Under the pieces are notes generated by a model. It was not told the DNA's origin. It saw nothing but the letters and a program-made list of their open reading frames with translations, and made no database searches. The position numbers were made by a program, and so were the translations under genes. From JBJXHB01 sp046160725 (GTDB taxonomy: Bacteria; Pseudomonadota; Gammaproteobacteria; Burkholderiales; Burkholderiaceae_C), in the NCBI GenBank assembly GCA_046160725.1, contig JBJXHB010000067.1, positions 1 to 8,662 of the forward strand: 8,662 nt of DNA, given 5' to 3'. Shown piece after piece: positions 1 through 7,444 of this stretch. Position 1 is the stretch's first letter; every line of letters starts with the position of its first letter.

Positions 1-379
1 CTATGTGCGGCCCAAAGCCTTGCAATACCTGGAGGAGGGCAAGGTGGTGGTGTTTGCCGCCGGCACCGGCAACCCCTTCTTCACCACCGATACCGCCGCC
101 GCCTTGCGCGGCGCTGAGATCGGTGCCGAGGTGGTGCTCAAGGCCACCAAGGTTGACGGCGTCTATACCGCCGACCCCAAGAAGGATCTGACGGCCACGC
201 GCTATGCCAGCATCACCTTCGACGAGGCCATCTCGAAGAACCTTCAGGTGATGGACGCCACCGCCTTTGCGCTGTGCCGTGACCAAAAGCTGCCGATCCG
301 TGTGTTCTCGATCTTCAAGCCAGGCGCCCTCAAGCGGGTTGTGCTGGGCGAGGACGAGGGCACGCTCGTGCATGTCTAA
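1..379 (+). CDS. pyrH: UMP kinase (uridylate kinase), 3' end only
   Basis: This is the C-terminal half (about 125 codons, first complete codon at position 2) of bacterial UMP kinase. The enzyme phosphorylates UMP to UDP with ATP in the cytoplasm as a hexamer of the amino-acid-kinase fold. What is visible matches the family closely. GTGNPFFTTD lies near the left edge and is followed by a conserved block with VVLKATKVDGVYTADPKKD, which belongs to the ATP- and UMP-binding region. LPIRVF and KPGALKRVV come near the C-terminus, and the protein ends EGTLVHV, about where Escherichia coli PyrH ends. The start codon and N-terminal phosphate-binding segment lie outside the window. The stop codon TAA at 377-379 overlaps the Shine-Dalgarno sequence of frr. 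The order pyrH-frr is standard in proteobacteria. The truncation is a window edge and not gene damage. Confidence 0.97.
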   Translation, partial: YVRPKALQYLEEGKVVVFAAGTGNPFFTTDTAAALRGAEIGAEVVLKATKVDGVYTADPKKDLTATRYASITFDEAISKNLQVMDATAFALCRDQKLPIRVFSIFKPGALKRVVLGEDEGTLVHV

Positions 380-383
380 GGAG
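378..383 (+). promoter_or_regulatory. Shine-Dalgarno sequence of frr
   Basis: AAGGAG lies five bases before the frr ATG at 389 and shares its first two bases with the TAA stop codon of pyrH. It is the strongest ribosome binding site in the window. It supports the frr start and suggests that ribosomes ending pyrH can pass directly to frr. Confidence 0.85.
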
Positions 384-388
384 TTGCC

Positions 389-949
389 ATGACCATCGCC
401 GACACGCGTCGGAATGCCGAGGTCAAGATGGCCAAGACCATCGAGACCTTCAAGCAGGAGTTGTCCAAGGTTCGGACCGGACGGGCGCATCCCGGCCTGC
501 TCGACCAGGTCCATGTCGAGTACTACGGCTCGATGCTGCCGATCTCGCAGGTGGCCAATGTCTCACTGCTGGACGCGCGCACCATCAGCGTCCAGCCCTG
601 GGAAAAAGGCATGGGGCAGAAGATCGACAAGGCGATCCGGGAAAGCGATCTTGGGCTGAACCCGTCGGCCCAGGGCGACCTGATCCGCGTGCCGATGCCG
701 GCCCTGACCGAGGAGCGCCGCCGCGACCTGACCAAGGTGGTCCGGCATGCCGGCGAGGACGCCAAGATCGCCGTCCGCAACCTGCGCCGGGACGCCAACG
801 AGCATCTGAAGAAGTTGCTCAAGGACAAGTTGGTTGCCGAGGACGAGGAGCGCCGTGCGCAGGACGAGGTCCAGAAGCTGACCGACCGCATGGTGGCGGA
901 GATCGACAAGCTGGTGCATGCCAAGGAAGCCGAGATCATGGCGGTGTGA
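389..949 (+). CDS. frr: Ribosome recycling factor (RRF)
   Basis: RRF works with EF-G and IF3 in the cytoplasm to split the post-termination ribosome so that subunits and mRNA can be reused. The 186-residue product is one residue longer than the E. coli protein and aligns along its whole length. Family landmarks include SKVRTGRAHPGLLD near residues 26-39, VEYYG at 43-47, SDLGLNPS at 86-93, IRVPMPALTEERRRDL at 99-114 and VRNLRRDAN at 129-137. Arg133 in that last motif corresponds to E. coli Arg132, which is known to be critical for 50S binding. The N- and C-terminal parts form the three-helix bundle, and the middle (about 31-104) is the small beta domain. The ATG at 389 is fixed by a strong Shine-Dalgarno sequence and by alignment. 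It lies nine bases after pyrH and is followed by a 30-base gap before uppS, the longest gap in the window. Confidence 0.98.
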   Translation: MTIADTRRNAEVKMAKTIETFKQELSKVRTGRAHPGLLDQVHVEYYGSMLPISQVANVSLLDARTISVQPWEKGMGQKIDKAIRESDLGLNPSAQGDLIRVPMPALTEERRRDLTKVVRHAGEDAKIAVRNLRRDANEHLKKLLKDKLVAEDEERRAQDEVQKLTDRMVAEIDKLVHAKEAEIMAV

Positions 950-979
950 CGCCGCCGACGACGTTGCGCCTGCCGAATC

Positions 980-1726
980 TTGTCCAAGTCCGCTTCCGAG
1001 AACCGCCTGCCGCGCCATGTCGCCATCGTGATGGATGGCAATGGCCGTTGGGCTCGCAAGCGCCTTTTGCCTCGCGTGTTTGGCCACAAGCAGGGGATGG
1101 ACGTACTGGTGCGCCTGGTGCGCGCCTGCCAGGACCGTGGCGTCGGATACCTGACCGTCTTTGCCTTCTCCTCCGAGAACTGGAAGCGGCCGCCAGGCGA
1201 GGTGTCGTTCCTGATGGAACTGGTGCTGGTCGGCGTCGCCCGATACCTGGCGCGCATGGCAGCCGATGGCGTGCGCATCGTGATTGCCGGGGATCGGTCG
1301 GCGGTGAACGAAAAGGTCCGCTCCGCCTGGGAACAGGCGGAGACCACCACCGCCGGCAACACCGGCATCGTGCTGACAGTGGCCTTCAACTATGGTGGCC
1401 GCTGGGACATCGTCCAGGCCTGCCAGCAGGCCCTGCGTGACGGCATCGACCCGGCTCAGCTGGACGAGGCAAAGCTGTCCTCGCTGATGGCGCTACGGCA
1501 CGCGCCGGACCCGGACCTGTTCATCCGCACGGGCGGCGAGGTCCGCATCAGCAACTTCCTGCTGTGGCAGGTGGCCTACTCGGAGCTGTATTTCACCGAC
1601 TGCCTGTGGCCCGACTTTGACGCCGGCGAGCTCGACCAGGCGCTGGCGTCCTTCGCGGCCCGCGACCGGCGATTCGGCGGGTTGAACCCTGACGCCGCAG
1701 CGCCGTCGCAAGCGGCGGCTGACTGA
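980..1726 (+). CDS. uppS: (2Z,6E)-farnesyl-PP-dependent undecaprenyl diphosphate synthase, TTG start
   Basis: This cis-prenyltransferase adds eight IPP units to farnesyl-PP to make C55 undecaprenyl-PP, the lipid carrier for peptidoglycan and O-antigen. The 248 residues cover the whole family length. Conserved landmarks are VAIVMDGNGRWA (14-25) with Asp19 as the metal/diphosphate residue, GHKQG with His36, FAFSSENWKR (61-70), NYGGRWDI (137-144), RTGGE (183-187), RISNFLLWQ (189-197), and ELYFTDCLWPDF (202-213). Arg183, Arg189 and Glu202 line up with E. coli Arg194, Arg200 and Glu213. The residue after RTGGE is Val188, where E. coli has His. The start is TTG: the frr stop at 947-949 is in the same frame and no ATG or GTG lies between it and the conserved MDGNG motif. 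No Shine-Dalgarno sequence is visible, so translation probably depends on coupling to frr. cdsA follows after five bases. Confidence 0.96.
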   Translation: MSKSASENRLPRHVAIVMDGNGRWARKRLLPRVFGHKQGMDVLVRLVRACQDRGVGYLTVFAFSSENWKRPPGEVSFLMELVLVGVARYLARMAADGVRIVIAGDRSAVNEKVRSAWEQAETTTAGNTGIVLTVAFNYGGRWDIVQACQQALRDGIDPAQLDEAKLSSLMALRHAPDPDLFIRTGGEVRISNFLLWQVAYSELYFTDCLWPDFDAGELDQALASFAARDRRFGGLNPDAAAPSQAAAD

Positions 1727-1731
1727 TCGTC

Positions 1732-2568
1732 ATGCTGGCCCAACGTGTCTTGACGGCCTTGGTGCTGCTGGCCCTACTGCTGCCGGCGCTCTTTGCCGAC
1801 AGCCCACTGCCTTTCCTTCTGGTCACCCTGGTTCTGATGGTGCCGGCGGCCTGGGAATGGTCGCATCTGAATAGCGGTGGCGGCTGGCGGGCCTGGTTGT
1901 GTAGCGCCCTGATGCTGCTGGCCTGCGCTGCTTGGTTGATGCTCGGCATCCGGGTCGGCGGCGCGCAGCCGTTGTGGTGGGCTGCGCTGGCGGGGTGGGT
2001 GCTGCTGGGCGCGGCGGCTCTCAAGGGCGGCGTCGGCCAGTGGGCCGGTCTGCCGGCGTCGCTGCGCTGGCTGGCGGGCCTGGCCTTGCTGTGGACGGCC
2101 TGGTCCGCCATGGCGCACGCACGGGTCATCGGCATCAACTTCCTGCTGTCCGTGTTGTGCATCGTCTGGGCGGCGGACATCGCGGCCTACTTCGGCGGCC
2201 GACGATGGGGTTGCCGCAAGCTGGCGCCGGCCATCAGCCCAGGCAAGTCATGGGCGGGTGTCTACAGCGGCCTGGTGGGCACCTTGGTGCTGGCCCTGGT
2301 CTGGATGGCGGCGGAAGCCCGCCTGCCAGTGGACTCACCAAGCTTTTTCTTCGGCATGGTGCAGCGGCACGGATGGCTGCCGATGTTGCTGGCGGTGGTG
2401 CTGCTGGCCGCGCTCAGCGTGGTCGGTGATCTGTTCGAGTCGCTGGTCAAGCGGGCTGCTGGCGCCAAGGACAGCGGCCGGCTGTTACCCGGCCACGGTG
2501 GCGTCCTTGACCGGGTCGACGCCCTGCTGCCGACGCTGCCAGCCGCTCTGGCCTTGTGGTCCGTCTGA
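1732..2568 (+). CDS. cdsA: Phosphatidate cytidylyltransferase (CDP-diacylglycerol synthase)
   Basis: CdsA is an inner-membrane enzyme that condenses phosphatidic acid with CTP to give CDP-diacylglycerol, the precursor of phosphatidylethanolamine, phosphatidylglycerol and cardiolipin. The 278-residue product is strongly hydrophobic, with about seven or eight likely membrane segments. The CdsA family signature spans residues 237-263 and matches in full: Ser237, LVKR, AKDSG with Asp247, PGHGG with His255, then LDRVD with Asp260 and Asp263. An upstream conserved block has Asp149 in VWAADIAAYFGG and then LAPAISPGKSWAG (164-176). The ATG at 1732 lies five bases after the uppS stop and has only a poor ribosome binding site, consistent with coupling. 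Length is close to the E. coli enzyme (285). Placement between uppS and dxr is the usual order in proteobacteria. Nothing looks broken. Confidence 0.97.
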   Translation: MLAQRVLTALVLLALLLPALFADSPLPFLLVTLVLMVPAAWEWSHLNSGGGWRAWLCSALMLLACAAWLMLGIRVGGAQPLWWAALAGWVLLGAAALKGGVGQWAGLPASLRWLAGLALLWTAWSAMAHARVIGINFLLSVLCIVWAADIAAYFGGRRWGCRKLAPAISPGKSWAGVYSGLVGTLVLALVWMAAEARLPVDSPSFFFGMVQRHGWLPMLLAVVLLAALSVVGDLFESLVKRAAGAKDSGRLLPGHGGVLDRVDALLPTLPAALALWSV

Positions 2569-2572
2569 AAGG
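2567..2572 (+). promoter_or_regulatory. Probable Shine-Dalgarno sequence of dxr
   Basis: GAAAGG sits six bases before the ATG at 2579 and overlaps the TGA stop of cdsA. It supports choosing 2579 as the dxr start even though the same frame stays open far upstream inside cdsA. Confidence 0.6.
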
Positions 2573-2578
2573 CCCACG

Positions 2579-3769
2579 ATGAGTCGACGTCAGCGCCTGT
2601 GCATCCTCGGCTCAACCGGCTCGGTCGGTTGCAGCACGCTCGACGTGGTCGCCCTGCATCCCGAGCGGTTCGAAGTGCACGTCCTGACGGCGCAGCGGCG
2701 GGTCGATGCCTTGCGTGACCAGTGCCTGCAACATCGTCCGCAGTGGGCCGTGGTGGAGCGCGCGGAGGACGCCCGGACCTTGCAGGATGCCTTGCGCGAT
2801 GCCGGACTGCGTACCGAAGTTCTGCATGGTCATCAGGCGCTGTCGCAGGTCGCGTCGTCGCCGGATACCGACATCGTGATGGCGGCCATCGTAGGCGCCG
2901 CCGGGCTCGAGCCCTGCCTGGCTGCGGCAAGGGCGGGCAAGCGCCTGCTGCTGGCCAACAAGGAGGCGCTGGTCCTGGGCGGCGCGTTCTTCATGCAGGC
3001 CGTGCGCGACGGCGGTGCCGAACTGCTGCCCATCGACAGCGAGCACTCCGCCATTTTCCAGTGCTTGCCCGAGGACCGCGGGCAGTGGGCGGCCCGCATC
3101 GACCACATCGTCCTGACCGCCTCTGGTGGGCCGTTTCGGACCCGTCCAGCCGATACCCTGGATCAGGTCACGCCGGACGAGGCCTGCGCGCATCCCAACT
3201 GGGTGATGGGTCGCAAGATCTCGGTCGATTCCGCGTCGATGATGAACAAGGCGCTCGAGATGATCGAGGCGCGCTGGCTGTTCGACCTGGCGCCCTCAGA
3301 CATCCGGGTTGTCCTACATCCCCAGAGCATCGTGCACTCGATGGTGGTATGTCGGGACTCGTCCGTGATGGCGCAGCTGGGCACACCCGACATGCGGGTG
3401 CCGATCGCAGTGGGCCTGGCCTGGCCCCACCGCATCGCGTCTGGAGCCGCAACGCTGGACTTCACCGCACTCGCCGACCTGACGTTCGAGGCCGCTGACC
3501 TGCGGCGGTTTCCGGCCCTGCGCCTGGCCCGCGAGGCCCTGGATGGACCATCCGGGCTGGCTGCCGTGCTCAACGGCGCCAATGAGGTGGCCGTGGCGGC
3601 CTTCCTCGACCACCGGTTGCGTTTCACCGACATCCACAGGGTCAACGAGGCGGCCATGGATGCGTTGGCCGGCCATCTGGCGCCCCAGACGTCGCTGGAG
3701 GGGATTCTGGATGCCGATCTGCGTGCTCGGGCCTGGGCCGAGCAGAAGGTTCGGGAACTCTCGGCATGA
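2579..3769 (+). CDS. dxr: 1-deoxy-D-xylulose 5-phosphate reductoisomerase
   Basis: Dxr (IspC) converts 1-deoxy-D-xylulose 5-phosphate to 2-C-methyl-D-erythritol 4-phosphate using NADPH and a divalent metal, the first committed step of the MEP isoprenoid pathway and the target of fosmidomycin. The 396-residue product is about the E. coli length (398). The NADPH-binding GSTGSVG is at 11-17 and LLANKEALV at 124-132. The metal ligands Asp153 and Glu155 are in PIDSEHSAIFQ and Glu227 is in MMNKALE. SGGPF starts at 182, HPNWVMGRKISVDSA spans 205-219 (the loop that closes over substrate), and HPQSIVHSM starts at 248. The reading frame is open upstream to 2258, but that part lies inside cdsA and has no homology; GAAAGG ahead of 2579 and the family N-terminus fix the start. 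Its TGA overlaps the rseP ATG (ATGA, 3766-3769). The pathway's product IPP feeds UppS encoded just upstream. Confidence 0.98.
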   Translation: MSRRQRLCILGSTGSVGCSTLDVVALHPERFEVHVLTAQRRVDALRDQCLQHRPQWAVVERAEDARTLQDALRDAGLRTEVLHGHQALSQVASSPDTDIVMAAIVGAAGLEPCLAAARAGKRLLLANKEALVLGGAFFMQAVRDGGAELLPIDSEHSAIFQCLPEDRGQWAARIDHIVLTASGGPFRTRPADTLDQVTPDEACAHPNWVMGRKISVDSASMMNKALEMIEARWLFDLAPSDIRVVLHPQSIVHSMVVCRDSSVMAQLGTPDMRVPIAVGLAWPHRIASGAATLDFTALADLTFEAADLRRFPALRLAREALDGPSGLAAVLNGANEVAVAAFLDHRLRFTDIHRVNEAAMDALAGHLAPQTSLEGILDADLRARAWAEQKVRELSA

Positions 3770-5136
3770 TCACGGCCCTGGCGCTGATCGCCACACTGGC
3801 GATCCTGATCGTGGTCCATGAATGGGGCCACTACCGGGTCGCCGTTGCCTGCGGTGTCAAGGTTCTGCGATTCTCCGTGGGCTTCGGGCGCGTGCTGTGG
3901 CGCTGGCAGAAGGACCCGCAGTCCACCGAGTTTGTGGTCTGCGCCCTGCCGCTGGGCGGCTATGTGCGCATGCTGGATGAACGCGAGGGTCCGGTGGCGC
4001 CACAGGATCTGGCCCGCAGTTTCGGCCGGCAGCCGCTTTCACGGCGGGTGGCCATCGTCGCGGCCGGGCCGTTGGCGAACCTGTTGTTGGCGGTCGGCCT
4101 CTATGCCGGACAGCACTGGATCGGCATCGAGGAGCCGAAGGCGTTGATGTCGACGCCTGTGGCCGGCAGCATCGCCGAGCGTGCAGGCATTGGCGCCGGC
4201 GACTGGGTCCAGGCGGTGCGCACGGAGGGTGGCGAATGGCAGCAGCTGCGGTCCATGACCGATCTGCGCTGGCAAGTGCTGCAGGCGGTCATCGAGAAGC
4301 GCCCGTTGACCGTGCAGATCAGCGACAACGAGGGGCGCGGCCGGCGCGAGAGGACCCTTCAGCTGGACGCTGTCGCCTCGTCGGAGATCGATGCCAGCCT
4401 GCTGCGGCGGGTCGGGCTGGGCGAGCCCATGCGGGAGCCCGTCCTGGGCACCATTGCGGCCGGGACGCCCGCAGCAGACGCCGGACTGCAGCGTGGTGAC
4501 CGCGTGACGATGATCGACGGGCGCCCGCTGCTGGATGCGCAGGGCCTGCGTGAGCGCATCCGCGCTTCGCTGCAGGACGGTCGACCAAAGACGATGGAAT
4601 GGCGCGTCGAGCGCGGCAGTCAGGTCCTCACGCTGACCGTGACGCCGCGCGTGTTCCGGGACGGTGAGCGCGATATTGGTCGCATCGACGCGCCGGTGGG
4701 CGTAAACCCGCCGGCCCTGGTCACCGTCCGCTACGGCCTATGGGACGGCCTGAGTCGCGGGGCTGAACGAACCTGGGAGGTGTCAGCGCTGACGCTGCGG
4801 ATGCTGGGCCGCATGCTGATCGGCGAGGTGTCGGTGCGTAACCTCAGCGGGCCCATCGCCATCGCCGAGGGCGCGGGCCAACATGCGCAGCAGGGGTTGC
4901 CCTATTTTCTCGGGTTCCTGGCGTTCATCAGTGTCAGCCTGGGTGTCCTCAACCTGCTGCCGCTGCCCGTCCTGGACGGCGGGCACCTGATGTACTATCT
5001 TTTTGAAGCCGTGACCGGCCGCCCGGTTTCCGACCTCTGGCTGGCCCGGCTGCAACGCGGCGGCGTCGCCGTCTTGCTGCTGCTGATGTCGGTAGCCCTC
5101 TTCAACGACGTGGCCCGACTGCTGGGTCACCCCTGA
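3766..5136 (+). CDS. rseP: RIP metalloprotease RseP (site-2 protease)
   Basis: RseP is an inner-membrane zinc protease. In E. coli it cuts the anti-sigma factor RseA inside the membrane after DegS, releasing sigma-E, and it also clears leftover signal peptides. The 456-residue product (E. coli 450) has every family hallmark. The first membrane segment carries HEWGH (18-22), with zinc ligands His18 and His22 and catalytic Glu19; many homologues have HEFGH. LPLGGYVRM is at 61-69 and GPLANLLLAV at 101-110. Two PDZ domains follow, the first around 125-215 and the second around 222-310 with GTPAADAGLQRGD. SVRNLSGPIAIAEGAG starts at 356. The third zinc ligand is Asp404 in LPLPVLDGGHL. The C-terminal segment is hydrophobic. 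The ATG overlaps the dxr stop by four bases, implying coupling, with only a weak GGGA upstream. Whether this organism has an RseA-type substrate cannot be seen here. Confidence 0.97.
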   Translation: MITALALIATLAILIVVHEWGHYRVAVACGVKVLRFSVGFGRVLWRWQKDPQSTEFVVCALPLGGYVRMLDEREGPVAPQDLARSFGRQPLSRRVAIVAAGPLANLLLAVGLYAGQHWIGIEEPKALMSTPVAGSIAERAGIGAGDWVQAVRTEGGEWQQLRSMTDLRWQVLQAVIEKRPLTVQISDNEGRGRRERTLQLDAVASSEIDASLLRRVGLGEPMREPVLGTIAAGTPAADAGLQRGDRVTMIDGRPLLDAQGLRERIRASLQDGRPKTMEWRVERGSQVLTLTVTPRVFRDGERDIGRIDAPVGVNPPALVTVRYGLWDGLSRGAERTWEVSALTLRMLGRMLIGEVSVRNLSGPIAIAEGAGQHAQQGLPYFLGFLAFISVSLGVLNLLPLPVLDGGHLMYYLFEAVTGRPVSDLWLARLQRGGVAVLLLLMSVALFNDVARLLGHP

Positions 5137-5144
5137 TTGCTGCG

Positions 5145-7442
5145 ATGCATCCTCATTCCCCGTTGAGCCTGTGGCGGCCCGCGGCCGTCGCCGTTGCCGT
5201 GATGGCCGCGCTTGCGCCTGCCCATGCGGCCGAACCCTTCGTCGTCAAGGACATCCGTGTCGAGGGCCTGCAGCGCATCGACCCCGGCACCGTCTTCGCC
5301 GCGCTGCCCTTCCGCGTGGGCGACCAGTACACCGACGACAAGGGCGCTGCAGCGCTGCGCGCCTTGTTCGCGACCGGTTTGTTCAAGGATGTGCGCATCG
5401 ACATTGACGGCCAGGTGACCGTCATCATCGTTGAGGAGCGCCCGACCGTGGCGACGGTCACGTTCGTCGGTCTCAGTGAGTTCGACAAGGATCAGCTGCT
5501 CAAGTCCTTGCGCGATGCCGGCATTGGTGAGGGCCTGCCCTTTGACCGGGCCTTGGTCGACCGCGCCGAGCAGGAGATCAAGCGGCAGTACCTGTCGCGC
5601 AGCCTGTACGGTGCCGAAGTCGTGACCACCGTGACGCCGCTGGAGCGCAACCGCGTCAACGTGACCTTCACGATGAACGAAGGTGACGCCGCGCGTATCA
5701 GCGAGATCCGCATCCTGGGCACCCGTGCGTTTTCGGAGTCGACGCTGCGCGGCCTGATGGAGCTGAATGCCGGCAACTGGCTCAGCTGGTACACCAAGAA
5801 CGACCGCTATTCCCGGGCCAAGCTGAACGCCGACCTCGAGACGATCCGTTCCTACTACCTCAATCGCGGCTACCTCGAGTTCAACGTCGACAGCGCGCAG
5901 GTCACCATCTCCCCGGACAAGCAGCAGATCGCCATCAACATTGTCGTGACCGAGGGTCAGGCCTACACCGTCACTGCTGTGCGACTGCAGGGCGAGTACC
6001 TGGGCAAGGAAGATGAGTTCAAGGAGCTCGTCACGGTGCGCGTCGGCCAGTCCTATCGTGCGGGCGATGTGGCCGAGACCACCAAGGCCTTCACCGACCG
6101 CTTCGGTGTCTATGGCTATGCGTTCCCCCGCATCGAGGCGCGTCCGGAGATCGACCGCGTCAACGGTCGCGCCATCGTCATCCTGGTCGCCGATCCGGCA
6201 CGCCGTGTCTATGTCCGTCGTATCGACGTGTCGGGCAACACGCGCACCCGCGACGAGGTGATCCGACGCGAGTTCCGGCAGTTCGAGTCGGCCTGGTACG
6301 ACGGCCAGAAGATCAAGCTGTCGCGCGACCGCGTCGACCGCCTGGGCTATTTCAAGGACGTGGGTGTCGACACCAACGAGGTGGCCGGCTCGGCCGACCA
6401 GGTTGACCTGACCGTCAAGGTCGAGGAGAAGCCCACCGGCAACCTGTTGATCGGTGCCAGCTTCTCGAACGCAGAGAAGCTCGCCTTCACGGCCTCCATC
6501 AAGCAGGACAACGTCTTTGGTTCGGGCAACTACCTGGGCTTCGAGGTCAACACCAGCAAGACCAGCCGTAGCCTGCTTTTCAGCTCGGTTGACCCGTACT
6601 TCACGGTGGACGGGATTTCGCGCGGACTGGACTTCTTCTTCCGTACCAGTCGCCCCTTGAACGCGTTGGGCGATGAGTACCAGATCGAGAACCCCGGTTT
6701 CGCGGTTCGATTCGGTGTGCCGTTCTCGGAGTTCGACACGGTGTTCTTCGGTATCGGTGCCGAGCAGACCAATATCAAGGCCACGGTGGGTATCCCGAAC
6801 CAGTACTTCCTGTATCGATTCCAGTACGGGCCGCGCAGCACATCCGTTCCGCTGACCATCGGCTGGGCCCGTGACGCGCGCGACAGCGTGTTGACGCCCA
6901 CAGCGGGGCAGTACCAGCGCGTGAACCTGGAGTGGAGCGTGGCAGGCGACGTGAAGTACCTGCGCGCCAACCTGCAGTACCAGCGCTACTTTGCGCTGCC
7001 GGCCCGCATGACGCTCGGCTTGAACGGCGAGGTTGGCTGGGGCAAGGGTCTGGGTGGCCGCCCCTACCCGGTGTTCAAGAACTTTTACGGCGGCGGGCTG
7101 GGCTCGGTCCGGGTTTTTGACCAGAACTCCTTGGGCGTGGTCGACCCGACCGGTGCCTACATCGGTGGTGCTCGCAAGATCAATCTGAATGCCGAGTTGT
7201 ACTTCCCGGTTCCCGGAACGGGCAATGACAAGTCCCTGCGTGTGTTCGCGTTCAGCGATGCGGGCAACGTCTGGCGCGAGGACGAGAAGATCACAGGCGC
7301 GAGCGTTCGCGCGTCGGCCGGCATCGGCATGTCCTGGGTTTCGCCGGTAGGCCCGTTGAAGCTGAGCTGGGGCGTGCCAGTCCGCAGCCTGCGCAACGAT
7401 AGAATCCAACGCTTCCAGTTCCAGGTCGGTACCGCCTTCTGA
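5145..7442 (+). CDS. bamA: Outer membrane protein assembly factor BamA (Omp85)
   Basis: BamA is the central outer-membrane component of the BAM complex, which folds beta-barrel proteins into the outer membrane. The 765-residue precursor has a signal peptide with likely cleavage after APAHA (residue 28). Five POTRA domains follow (about 29-430), recognisable from FVVKDIRVEGLQRIDPGTVF, RALFATGLFKDV, ERPTVATVTFVG, LETIRSYYLNRGY, YGYAFPRI and VRRIDVSGNTRTRDEVIRRE. The C-terminal 16-strand barrel includes NPYFTVDG-like DPYFTVDG, GLGGRPYPVFKNFYGGG and a terminal QRFQFQVGTAF with the final Phe expected of the barrel signal. The loop-6 motif, normally VRGF or VRGY, reads VRVF at 655-658. Its presumed partners are kept: Glu684 (E. 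coli Glu717) and Asp705 (E. coli Asp740). The ATG is eight bases after rseP with no visible Shine-Dalgarno sequence. The order rseP-bamA-skp-lpxD is classical. The gene uses no TTA, CTA or TCA codon over nearly its full length. Confidence 0.97.
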   Translation: MHPHSPLSLWRPAAVAVAVMAALAPAHAAEPFVVKDIRVEGLQRIDPGTVFAALPFRVGDQYTDDKGAAALRALFATGLFKDVRIDIDGQVTVIIVEERPTVATVTFVGLSEFDKDQLLKSLRDAGIGEGLPFDRALVDRAEQEIKRQYLSRSLYGAEVVTTVTPLERNRVNVTFTMNEGDAARISEIRILGTRAFSESTLRGLMELNAGNWLSWYTKNDRYSRAKLNADLETIRSYYLNRGYLEFNVDSAQVTISPDKQQIAINIVVTEGQAYTVTAVRLQGEYLGKEDEFKELVTVRVGQSYRAGDVAETTKAFTDRFGVYGYAFPRIEARPEIDRVNGRAIVILVADPARRVYVRRIDVSGNTRTRDEVIRREFRQFESAWYDGQKIKLSRDRVDRLGYFKDVGVDTNEVAGSADQVDLTVKVEEKPTGNLLIGASFSNAEKLAFTASIKQDNVFGSGNYLGFEVNTSKTSRSLLFSSVDPYFTVDGISRGLDFFFRTSRPLNALGDEYQIENPGFAVRFGVPFSEFDTVFFGIGAEQTNIKATVGIPNQYFLYRFQYGPRSTSVPLTIGWARDARDSVLTPTAGQYQRVNLEWSVAGDVKYLRANLQYQRYFALPARMTLGLNGEVGWGKGLGGRPYPVFKNFYGGGLGSVRVFDQNSLGVVDPTGAYIGGARKINLNAELYFPVPGTGNDKSLRVFAFSDAGNVWREDEKITGASVRASAGIGMSWVSPVGPLKLSWGVPVRSLRNDRIQRFQFQVGTAF

Positions 7443-7444
7443 TC

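Noticed and set aside
946..1440. Second + strand open frame overlapping frr and uppS
   Set aside because: It is an out-of-frame shadow of uppS without any recognisable motif.
2221..2260. CdsA SPGKSWAG in place of the SPKKTWEG form known from E. coli
   Set aside because: As far as I recall, the Glu-to-Ala and Lys-to-Gly variants occur widely in other proteobacterial CdsA proteins, and the main signature is intact.
2258..2578. Upstream extension of the dxr frame, giving a 503-residue protein
   Set aside because: The extra 107 residues overlap cdsA in another frame and are Trp-, Cys- and Arg-rich with no resemblance to Dxr. The 2579 start has a Shine-Dalgarno sequence and gives the family N-terminus.
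5144..5151. Eight-base palindrome GATGCATC over the bamA start codon
   Set aside because: It is too short and isolated to call an operator; chance is the simplest explanation.
7079..7084. GAACTT resembling a sigma-E -35 element inside bamA
   Set aside because: No matching -10 element (TCTGA-like) lies at the right distance, and the bases encode the conserved KNFY of BamA.
5127..7409. 760-codon - strand open frame opposite bamA as a gene
   Set aside because: Its codons are in register with bamA codons and it exists because TTA, CTA and TCA are absent from the sense strand. The translation is low-complexity-like, matches no family I recognise, and bamA is certain.
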